5,268 nt of DNA from assembly GCA_027055635.1 (NCBI GenBank), contig JALUMZ010000330.1, positions 1 through 5,268 of the forward strand, in the 5' to 3' direction. This DNA is from Campylobacteraceae bacterium. Lineage in GTDB: Bacteria; Campylobacterota; Campylobacteria; Campylobacterales; Sulfurospirillaceae. This document shows, piece by piece, positions 1 to 5,268 of this stretch. How positions within the stretch are numbered: position 1 is the first letter of the stretch; the number at the start of each line of letters is the position of its first letter. A model generated the notes under the pieces. That model worked only from the letters and a program-made list of their open reading frames with translations, did not search any database and was not told where the DNA came from. The position numbers were made by a program, and so were the translations under genes.

Positions 1-18
1 ATTATGTATAAGTTATGT

Positions 19-52
19 TAATACATCAGAGTCAAGCGACTCTGATGTATTA
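19..52 (-). terminator. Stem-loop downstream of nosZ (terminator-like, no U-tract)
   Basis: A perfect 15-bp inverted repeat: the left arm TAATACATCAGAGTC (19-33) is the exact reverse complement of 38-52, with a 4-base loop AAGC. It starts 13 bases beyond the nosZ stop codon. Read in the nosZ direction, the hairpin is followed by ACATAACTTATACAT, with no run of T. It therefore lacks the second half of a classical intrinsic terminator. It could be a leaky terminator, a 3' structure that protects nosZ mRNA from exonucleases, or a processing boundary before further nos genes. The hairpin is seen directly; its role is inferred. Confidence 0.6.
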
Positions 53-65
53 TGAATAGGAGAGA

Positions 66-2669
66 TTAAAACAAGTTAGCGTTTTTATCTATCCATTTTA
101 GATATTCGATGATATCATCAACTTCGTGAGGTTTCATACCTTGGTTAGGCATTCTTAGGTTGAAGTAGTTGGTCATAGATTTAATGTAGTCATTATTGTA
201 CATTTTTTCTGGATTTAATATCCACTCTTTGACCCATTTTTTGCCATTTTCATGTCTTCCTAAAACACCGACTAGGTCTGGACCTGAACTCACTTTTCCG
301 ATAACATGACATCCGTTACATCCACCTTCAAGATAAGCTGCGTGTCCTCTTTGAGCAGCTTCACTCATAGGAGTAGCTATCTTTTTGACAAGTAAATCTC
401 TTGCTCTGATTCCAACATCGGCTGTTTTTACCATATATTGCCAAATCATATTTTCAAAGAGAATTGCTTTGTTTAGATTACCAGCTTTTACTGCTTCGTC
501 TGAAAGTTTCTTTTGTCCGGCAATCTTGCCATATTGGTCAAGTGCATCAACAACAAGATTCTTAACTGTTGGGTATTTTTCATAGTGGTTTTCTTTTAAG
601 AATTTAACAACACTTTGAATAACAGCGTCAGTTGCTTTGTTGACAGCAACAGTTTTGTCATACTCGGCTTTAAGTTGTTTTGGACTCATTTTAGCCATTT
701 TTAACTTAGCAGCTTTTGTATATTTTTTGTTCGGATCTTTTACCAGTAAGTATCCCATCATCTCTAAGTGAAGAGCTGAACAGAATTCTGTACAGTAGTA
801 AGGGAATACACCTTCTCTATCAGCCTTGAAAGTAAGTGCTACTGTTTTACCAGGCTCAAGTGAAGCGTGAACATTGTACTGATCAACTGTGAAACCATGA
901 GTCTCATCCTCTGCTCTCTCTAGGTTTGTCAAGTAGAAAGTTACAGTATCGCCTTTGTTTACACTTACATGCTCAGGGTTGATATGGCTTCTAACCATAG
1001 TTCCGTAAACATAAACATGCTTACCTTTTCTTACGATTTTTTCTTGACCGGCTAGAGTTTTACCTTTATGAACTTTTCCTGTAAAAGGATTGAAGCCCAT
1101 TTTATATCTTACATGATGCTTGATTTTGCTAGCTCTTATAGCTACAGCTTGGTGAGGCTCACCTAATGGAATCGGCATATCATAAAGAAGTTGCATCTTT
1201 TTACCACGAATGTCAATTAGCTGGTGGTTTTGTGGATGCAAAGGTCCGATTTCATTAAATCTATCGATAGCAAGCTTATTAAGTGCTATGATATAATCTC
1301 CTTGAGGATCTTCAGTTTTACCTTCCATTCCGCAAAGGTGACCAATGTTGTAGTTAACATTTTGTCTGTCAGTTACTTTACATGTAAGATAGTTCCATCT
1401 AACTACTTGTGAATCAACATATAGTGAAGTATAGATTTCGCCGTCAGTTTTCCATTTTTTACCGTATTGGTTATGCAATGGTCCAAGGCCCAACTCTGCT
1501 TGACAATGAGCTGCAACTTTTAGATCTATAATTGGAATACCAAAAGGGTCTTTGCCGACAAAGTTTTTATCAGCTATCGCTTTTTTGATTTTTTTCCAAG
1601 AGTAAACAGTTGCATGAGTATCTAGCTTACCACAAACTACGATATACTTTCCATCAGGACTAACATCAACACCATGTGGAGATTTTGGCTCAGGAATTAG
1701 AAAAAGTGCATTGTTTTTAACTGCTACATCTATTGGTATAACTTTTGATCCATTTATGATTTTTACATTTTTTGGATCTTTTGCAAGCTCGGCAAGTTTT
1801 TTCCAGTTATATACTTGTAAAAAGTCAGTATCGTTTCTAGAGCATCCTGCTTCAAATGGAGGCAGACCTTTTTCTATACCACCTGTGTACATTTCGGAGT
1901 TGAAACTGTTTGTGAAGCCCCAACCATAACTTGCTTCTTTACCTGCATCCGAAAGATCTTGCATGTATGGAGGAAGTTCAAGCGTAAAAGATTTTTTAGG
2001 CTCAATCTTTCCTGTTTTATGGTTAAATTTCCAAATTGTTACACCACCACGATAAGTCTCTGCATACTCATCCATCGGATGCCAGTTATTATCTAGTGGA
2101 GCTGCGTATTGACAAGCTTCTAGTATATATTCACTATTTGGAGTAAAGAAAGCTCCACCGTGATCACTTTTGAAAACAGGGTTTACAACTATCTGTTTTG
2201 TAACCAAGTCATCTAAGTCGATTACAGCTAAACGAGGGTTAGCTTTGTCATTTATAACAAGCCATTTACCGTCATACTTGCCGTTTGTTTCTGAAATTGC
2301 CGGGTGGTGAGTATCTCCCCAAGTTATCTTTTTGCCTCTGATATTTCCTTCGGCTAAAATTTTCTTGGTATCGTCATCATATCCCCATCCTTGCCAAGGC
2401 TCCGGAGTAAATACACCTATGTACTTTAAAATTCTCATAGATGGCACACCATATACCATTATCTGTCCAGATTGCCCACCTGAACTAAAAACCAAGTATT
2501 TATCTCTACCACCACTTGGGGTATAAGTCTTAGCAGCTGCTAAGAGATCTTGTTGAGATAAACCTCTCTCTTTCATCACCTTATCTAACTCAGTTGCACC
2601 GCTAGCAAATGTAGCAAGTAGTGCACTTGTAGCCAATAAAGCCGATGCTTTACCAAACACATCCTTCAT
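66..2669 (-). CDS. nosZ: Nitrous-oxide reductase NosZ, clade II, with C-terminal cytochrome c domain
   Basis: This is the periplasmic multicopper enzyme that reduces N2O to N2, the last step of denitrification. The 867-residue protein begins with a Sec-type signal peptide (K2, K7, hydrophobic 8-22, cleavage near 24-25). It has no twin-arginine motif, which marks clade II rather than the Tat-exported clade I enzymes. The beta-propeller (about 50-530) supplies seven likely CuZ histidines: H121 and H122 (DTHHP), H170 (SDHGG), H332 (SPHG), H399 (GPLH), H444 (GHLCG) and H506 (EPHQA). The cupredoxin domain (about 545-645) carries the CuA set H591, C626, C630, H634 and M637. A lysine-rich, probably helical linker (about 645-770) leads to a monohaem cytochrome c domain with C784-N-G-C787-H788 and likely axial ligand M840. 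In this subgroup that domain is thought to pass electrons to CuA. The ATG is supported by AAGGAGG seven bases upstream. No frameshift or missing ligand is seen. In Campylobacterota, nosZ is usually followed by nosB, nosD, nosG and others, which would lie beyond the window start. Confidence 0.98.
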   Translation of the reverse strand: MKDVFGKASALLATSALLATFASGATELDKVMKERGLSQQDLLAAAKTYTPSGGRDKYLVFSSGGQSGQIMVYGVPSMRILKYIGVFTPEPWQGWGYDDDTKKILAEGNIRGKKITWGDTHHPAISETNGKYDGKWLVINDKANPRLAVIDLDDLVTKQIVVNPVFKSDHGGAFFTPNSEYILEACQYAAPLDNNWHPMDEYAETYRGGVTIWKFNHKTGKIEPKKSFTLELPPYMQDLSDAGKEASYGWGFTNSFNSEMYTGGIEKGLPPFEAGCSRNDTDFLQVYNWKKLAELAKDPKNVKIINGSKVIPIDVAVKNNALFLIPEPKSPHGVDVSPDGKYIVVCGKLDTHATVYSWKKIKKAIADKNFVGKDPFGIPIIDLKVAAHCQAELGLGPLHNQYGKKWKTDGEIYTSLYVDSQVVRWNYLTCKVTDRQNVNYNIGHLCGMEGKTEDPQGDYIIALNKLAIDRFNEIGPLHPQNHQLIDIRGKKMQLLYDMPIPLGEPHQAVAIRASKIKHHVRYKMGFNPFTGKVHKGKTLAGQEKIVRKGKHVYVYGTMVRSHINPEHVSVNKGDTVTFYLTNLERAEDETHGFTVDQYNVHASLEPGKTVALTFKADREGVFPYYCTEFCSALHLEMMGYLLVKDPNKKYTKAAKLKMAKMSPKQLKAEYDKTVAVNKATDAVIQSVVKFLKENHYEKYPTVKNLVVDALDQYGKIAGQKKLSDEAVKAGNLNKAILFENMIWQYMVKTADVGIRARDLLVKKIATPMSEAAQRGHAAYLEGGCNGCHVIGKVSSGPDLVGVLGRHENGKKWVKEWILNPEKMYNNDYIKSMTNYFNLRMPNQGMKPHEVDDIIEYLKWIDKNANLF

Positions 2670-2676
2670 CGCGTGT

Positions 2677-2683
2677 CCTCCTT
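2677..2683 (-). promoter_or_regulatory. Strong Shine-Dalgarno of nosZ
   Basis: Read on the minus strand, AAGGAGG is a full match to the core anti-Shine-Dalgarno complement. It sits seven bases before the nosZ ATG. It fixes this ATG as the start and suggests efficient translation, fitting an abundant respiratory enzyme. Confidence 0.9.
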
Positions 2684-2709
2684 ATGACTTAATATTCTTC
2701 GAAAAACGA

Positions 2710-2715
2710 ATTTTA
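2710..2715 (-). promoter_or_regulatory. Predicted -10 element of the nosZ promoter
   Basis: TAAAAT on the minus strand (5 of 6 matches to TATAAT) implies a start near 2703 and a leader of about 34 bases. The upstream FNR-type box is then centred at -41.5, the standard position for class II activation by Crp-Fnr proteins. No good -35 hexamer is seen, as expected when an activator occupies that position. AT-rich DNA gives many weak -10 matches, so it is the spacing that supports this call. Confidence 0.6.
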
Positions 2716-2736
2716 TCGTTATTATTTACCGTCAAG

Positions 2737-2752
2737 CTTGATACTCATCAAG
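2737..2752 (-). promoter_or_regulatory. FNR-type (Crp-Fnr family) binding site upstream of nosZ
   Basis: The sequence is CTTGATGAGTATCAAG on the minus strand, which contains a perfect TTGAT-N4-ATCAA, the consensus of FNR and its denitrification relatives. The palindrome extends by one C/G pair on each side. It is the only full match I found in the window. It lies about 68 bases before the nosZ ATG and 29 bases from the predicted start site to its near edge. Crp-Fnr regulators are known to control nos genes in many denitrifiers, including the Nss proteins of Wolinella. Which family member acts here cannot be told from the site. Confidence 0.85.
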
Positions 2753-2764
2753 TTTTGGCACCTT

Positions 2765-2849
2765 CTTTAACACTAATTTAATAGTTTATGTGAAATTTTA
2801 TCATAAGTAGAGTTTCTTTTTGGTCGCTATTGTTAAAAAAGTGTTAAAG
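2765..2849. repeat. TTTAACA repeats: 10-bp inverted pair plus an 11-bp-phased direct repeat
   Basis: CTTTAACACT (2765-2774) and its exact reverse complement AGTGTTAAAG (2840-2849) flank 65 bases. Next to the second arm is another copy of the core: TGTTAAA occurs at 2831-2837 and 2842-2848, a direct repeat with an 11-bp step. OmpR/PhoB-family regulators typically bind tandem 6-7-bp repeats with this helical phasing, and such a regulator is encoded just upstream. The repeats are seen directly. Their use as an operator is inferred, and short matches in AT-rich DNA can arise by chance. Confidence 0.4.
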
Positions 2850-2887
2850 TGATGAAGAAGAAACTAAAAAACATAGTAAAGAGTGTT

Positions 2888-2910
2888 TGATAGAGTTTTT
2901 TACTCTATCA
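2888..2910 (-). terminator. Stem-loop overlapping the response-regulator stop codon
   Basis: TGATAGAGT (2888-2896) pairs perfectly with ACTCTATCA (2902-2910) around a five-base loop. The response regulator's TAA (2900-2902) lies across the loop and stem, so the stem includes its last codons. On the minus strand it is followed by AAACACTC, not a T-run; a T6 run appears only about 12-17 bases later. It is probably a weak terminator or 3'-end structure, and read-through into nosZ is possible. Confidence 0.45.
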
Positions 2911-3586
2911 TATAACCTAGTTTTCCAACTGTTTTTATTACATCTGTATTTAGTTTTTTTCTTAGTTTAAAAACCAAATTTTTTAGTGCTGATATAGGAG
3001 CTTCTTCATAAATATATATCTTATCTTCTATATCTTGCTTGGTCACAAGATTGCCCCTGTGGGCGAGTAAAATCTCAAAAAACTCCACCTCTTTTTGTGT
3101 TAAATTTATAGATTTGTCATTATGTATAAAAATTTTATTTTCAAAATCATATGAGATATTTTTACCTAGGTTTATGACTGTCTCTGAGCTTTCGTATAGT
3201 TTTTGTGCGCACTCCCTAAGTAGTCTGTTTAACTCTTTTTCTTTAATCGGCTTGACTACATACTCAACTAAGGAGAGTTTTATAGACTCTAAGAGCAGAT
3301 CTTGATCCGTATGTGCACTAGTGACTATTATGGGAATATCATGATTTTTTTGTCTTATCTTTTTTATTAGTTCTATGCCATTGATTTTGGGCATTTTTAT
3401 ATCTGTTATGATGATATCTGGATTATGCTTAGTATATAATTCATATGCTTCTTTACCATCTTTGGCAGTAAAAACTTCTTCAACATATAAAAGCAAGACC
3501 TTTTTGAAACTCTCTCTTACATTCTCTTCATCTTCTGCTAGCAATATGGAACTTTTATTTAAAAGAATTTCATATTTTTCATCCAT
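2900..3586 (-). CDS. OmpR/PhoB-family response regulator
   Basis: This is a two-component transcription regulator of 228 residues, a normal length for the OmpR family. The receiver domain (about 11-125) has the acidic pair E18/D19, phospho-acceptor D62 in ITDIKMP, switch residue S90 in VTSA and K112 in VVKP. A winged-helix DNA-binding domain (about 139-228) shows LTQKEVEFFEILLAHRG, a recognition-helix region (SALKNLVFKLRKKL) and the C-terminal hairpin KTVGKLGY. I chose the ATG at 3586 because AAGGTGA lies five bases before it. The upstream in-frame GTG at 3595 sits inside that Shine-Dalgarno and has no room for its own. The gene faces away from the sensor kinase across a 69-bp gap and lies upstream of nosZ in the same orientation. 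The adjacent kinase is its likely partner, and nosZ or nearby nos genes are possible targets; both points are inferred from position. No close ortholog was recognised, so no symbol is given. Confidence 0.93.
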   Translation of the reverse strand: MDEKYEILLNKSSILLAEDEENVRESFKKVLLLYVEEVFTAKDGKEAYELYTKHNPDIIITDIKMPKINGIELIKKIRQKNHDIPIIVTSAHTDQDLLLESIKLSLVEYVVKPIKEKELNRLLRECAQKLYESSETVINLGKNISYDFENKIFIHNDKSINLTQKEVEFFEILLAHRGNLVTKQDIEDKIYIYEEAPISALKNLVFKLRKKLNTDVIKTVGKLGYMIE

Positions 3587-3591
3587 AAATA

Positions 3592-3598
3592 TCACCTT
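3592..3598 (-). promoter_or_regulatory. Shine-Dalgarno that sets the response-regulator start
   Basis: AAGGTGA on the minus strand ends five bases before the ATG at 3586. The alternative GTG start (3595-3593) is part of this motif, so initiation there would leave no usable ribosome-binding site. The downstream ATG is therefore preferred. Confidence 0.8.
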
Positions 3599-3605
3599 TT
3601 GATGT

Positions 3606-3633
3606 TTGGTATGGTAATATTATAGCATAAAAT
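3606..3633 (+). promoter_or_regulatory. Possible promoter of the sensor kinase
   Basis: TTGGTA (3606-3611, 4 of 6 to TTGACA), a 16-base spacer and TAAAAT (3628-3633, 5 of 6 to TATAAT) would start transcription near 3640. It overlaps the opposing promoter of the response regulator. The match is modest and the region is AT-rich, so this is tentative. Confidence 0.35.
3619..3627 (-). promoter_or_regulatory. Extended -10 promoter of the response regulator
   Basis: TGCTATAAT on the minus strand combines a perfect TATAAT hexamer (3624-3619) with an adjacent TG-n extension. It predicts a start near 3612 and a leader of about 26 bases. No good -35 is visible at the usual distance, which an extended -10 can offset. 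It lies in the short gap shared with the divergent kinase gene. Confidence 0.65.
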
Positions 3634-3655
3634 TTTTTAATAAAGGAAAATATAT

Positions 3656-5268
3656 ATGCTAAAGAATATCAGCTTCACTAAACGATATGTTTTTGCTCTT
3701 TCTCTTATAGCATTGCTTTCTACTTTAGCATATTTTAATCTTGACCATTTGATAGCCTCTCAGGCAGATAATGGGAAGATGATAAATCTTAGCAGTCGTC
3801 AAAAGATATTTGCCCAAAAGATTGCATTTTATTCTATATACTACAAGATAAAAGAGTTAGAGCCTATCGTAAAACTAATGGAAGAGTCTCATAAGCAGTT
3901 GATTACAGCACCAATGTCAAATAAGTTAAAAAAATTGTATTTTCAAAAACCAAACGAACTTGATAAAAAAGTTCAAACCTATCTTTTCCATGCAAAAAGA
4001 TTTAATGATTCTAGGGATGGAAGAAGTTTAACATATCTGTTGCAACACTCAAATAAAATGCTTAAAGAGTTAGACAAAGCTGTAAATTTATATCTTCTTG
4101 AAGCTAGAGAAAATACGCAAAAGTTAAAACAGGTGGAGTTTTTTATCTTTATTTTTACGCTTTTTACACTCTTTTTTGAAGCTATTTTTATCTTTATGCC
4201 GGCAAATAGAAGGATAAAACAAGACACAAAAGATTTGACGGCACAGAAGGATTATTCAAATGCCGTTATAGAATCAAGCACAAATGCAATCATAACCCTC
4301 GATAAAGATTTGAGAATACGCACCTATAATGAGATGGCAGAGAGGATTTTTGGCTTTAGTAAAGAGGAGATGCTAAATCAATCAGCTTTTGATAAGATAA
4401 TCCCCAGACAGTATGAAATTTTACATAAAAATGGGGTGCAGGAATTTTTACAGAGGTTAGATTTGGATGAGATGGGAGAGGTGGTAGAGATGGAAGCTGT
4501 AAATAAGCAAGGACATATCTTTCCGATTAGAATTTCATTTGGTACAAGCGGTGAAAATGAGTCTATAGCAATAGTAGCAAATGTGCAAGATATTACAAAA
4601 GAAAAACTAAAAGATCAACTTCTTCAACAACAGGCAAAGTTCGCAGCTCTTGGTGAGATGATAGCTATCATAGCTCATCAGTGGAGACAACCTTTGGCAG
4701 AGTTAAATTTTAACTGTATGTATATTAGAAAGAAGTTAAAAGATAGTGAATTAGCAAAAGATGTGAGTAAGAATGAGGAGATTATCCAGTTTATGTCTGA
4801 GACGATTACAAACTTTCAAAATTTTTACCGGGTAACTCAAAATAGTACTTTTAATCCAATTTTATCTATAAATCAAGCGTTGAAGATCGTTGAATCTCTA
4901 CTAAAATTAAATCAAATAAACTTAATAAAAGAGATAGATTCAAAGATTACGATTTATGGAAATTCAAACTCTCTAGCTCATGTTATATTATCTATCTTGC
5001 AAAATATAATTGATGTTGTAAAAAACAGAAATGTTAAAAATCCTAAGATTATCATATCTTTAAAAGATACAAAAACAGACATTATCCTAAAAATTACTGA
5101 TAATGCAGGAGGAATACAAGTAGAGCCGGTAGATGATATATTTAAACCATTTAAGAGTAAGAAAAAAACACCCTCCACGGGTATAGGACTCTATATGTCA
5201 AGGTTAGTTATACAGAGCAAATTTAAAGGAAATATATCTGTAAACAATGTAAAAGGTGGAGCGGAATT
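3656..5268 (+). CDS. Membrane sensor histidine kinase with PilJ/NarX-like sensor and PAS domain (3'-truncated by the window)
   Basis: This is an inner-membrane sensor kinase; 537 full codons are present and the frame is open to the window edge. It has transmembrane helix 1 (about 11-29), a periplasmic all-helical region (about 31-160), transmembrane helix 2 (162-181), a PAS domain (about 199-315, ending QDITKEK), a HisKA domain with phospho-acceptor H341 in AHQWRQPL, and an HATPase domain. The ATPase motifs are N-box N450, G1 D482-N-A-G-G486, F-box IFKPF and G2 G509-I-G511. The periplasmic segment opens with INLSSRQKIFAQKI (43-56), matching the P-box-like motif of PilJ/type-IV-pili-MCP N-terminal and NarX-type sensors, and ends with the matching C-terminal helix (DKAVNLYLLEAREN). 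The ATG has AGGA eight bases upstream. The end (VKGGAE) is typical of the last strand, so probably only about 10 residues are missing. The likely partner is the divergent response regulator. A nitrate, nitrite or other small-anion ligand is suggested by the family but not shown. Confidence 0.92.
   Translation, partial: MLKNISFTKRYVFALSLIALLSTLAYFNLDHLIASQADNGKMINLSSRQKIFAQKIAFYSIYYKIKELEPIVKLMEESHKQLITAPMSNKLKKLYFQKPNELDKKVQTYLFHAKRFNDSRDGRSLTYLLQHSNKMLKELDKAVNLYLLEARENTQKLKQVEFFIFIFTLFTLFFEAIFIFMPANRRIKQDTKDLTAQKDYSNAVIESSTNAIITLDKDLRIRTYNEMAERIFGFSKEEMLNQSAFDKIIPRQYEILHKNGVQEFLQRLDLDEMGEVVEMEAVNKQGHIFPIRISFGTSGENESIAIVANVQDITKEKLKDQLLQQQAKFAALGEMIAIIAHQWRQPLAELNFNCMYIRKKLKDSELAKDVSKNEEIIQFMSETITNFQNFYRVTQNSTFNPILSINQALKIVESLLKLNQINLIKEIDSKITIYGNSNSLAHVILSILQNIIDVVKNRNVKNPKIIISLKDTKTDIILKITDNAGGIQVEPVDDIFKPFKSKKKTPSTGIGLYMSRLVIQSKFKGNISVNNVKGGAE

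Noticed and set aside
385..2526. Several plus-strand open frames of about 60-70 codons inside nosZ
   Set aside because: They are antisense shadows of nosZ, with no family resemblance and no ribosome-binding sites.
2698..2710. TTCG-AAAAA-CGAA mini-hairpin near the predicted nosZ start site
   Set aside because: A four-pair stem is too weak to call a leader structure; it also overlaps the end of the -10 element.
2755..2770. TGGCACCTTCTTTAAC on the plus strand, resembling a sigma-54 promoter (TGGCAC-N5-TTGC)
   Set aside because: The -24 half fits, but the essential GC of the -12 half is missing (TTAA instead of TTGC). It also points away from nosZ into the 3' end of the response-regulator gene.
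2811..2865. AGTTTCTT (2811-2818) and AAGAAACT (2858-2865), an 8-bp inverted pair around the TTTAACA repeats
   Set aside because: It is short, low-complexity and separated by 39 bases. It is not convincing as a hairpin or operator on its own.
2852..2890. A 12-codon plus-strand reading frame (MKKKLKNIVKSV)
   Set aside because: It has no Shine-Dalgarno, is very short, and lies in an AT-rich control region where such frames arise by chance.
3039..3602. Plus-strand open frames antisense to the response regulator
   Set aside because: They lie opposite a clearly conserved regulator and have no recognisable domains.
3599..3612. TTGAT half-site in the kinase/regulator gap as a second FNR box
   Set aside because: The second half (GGTAT) does not match ATCAA, so only a half-site is present.
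3979..5178. Minus-strand open frames inside the kinase gene
   Set aside because: They are shadows of the plus-strand kinase, whose TM, PAS, H-box and ATPase motifs are continuous across the region.

Overview
The window is AT-rich and looks like part of a Campylobacterota (Epsilonproteobacteria) genome, probably a sulfur- or hydrogen-oxidising denitrifier of the Sulfurimonas/Sulfurovum/Sulfuricurvum kind. This placement is inferred from three things: the clade II (Sec-type) nitrous-oxide reductase with a fused cytochrome c domain, the 'HQWRQPL' histidine kinase H-box common in this phylum, and the low GC and Lys/Ile/Phe-rich coding style. The genus cannot be fixed from the sequence alone.

Layout. 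Positions 1-65 are the sequence downstream of nosZ and hold a perfect 15-bp stem-loop. Positions 66-2669 (minus strand) are nosZ, complete, with all expected CuZ, CuA and haem ligands. Positions 2670-2899 form a 230-bp intergenic control region with a strong Shine-Dalgarno, a predicted -10 element, a perfect FNR-type box (TTGAT-N4-ATCAA) centred at -41.5 from the predicted start, and further upstream an 11-bp-phased direct repeat of TTTAACA with a distant inverted copy. Positions 2900-3586 (minus strand) are an OmpR-family response regulator, co-directional with nosZ, whose stop codon lies in a 9-bp stem-loop. Positions 3587-3655 are a compact divergent promoter region. Position 3656 to the window end (plus strand) is a membrane sensor histidine kinase with a PilJ/NarX-like periplasmic domain, a PAS domain and HisKA/HATPase domains, cut off by the window edge shortly before its expected C terminus.

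Working together. NosZ carries out the last step of denitrification (N2O to N2) in the periplasm. The FNR box argues for control by a Crp-Fnr family regulator responding to low oxygen or N-oxides. The adjacent divergent kinase/regulator pair is a candidate second input. Its sensor resembles nitrate/nitrite-sensing P-box four-helix domains, but two basic positions that are Arg in NarX appear to be Lys, so the ligand is uncertain. The TTTAACA repeat is a candidate site for the response regulator. The link between this two-component pair and nosZ is inferred from position and domain type, not proven.
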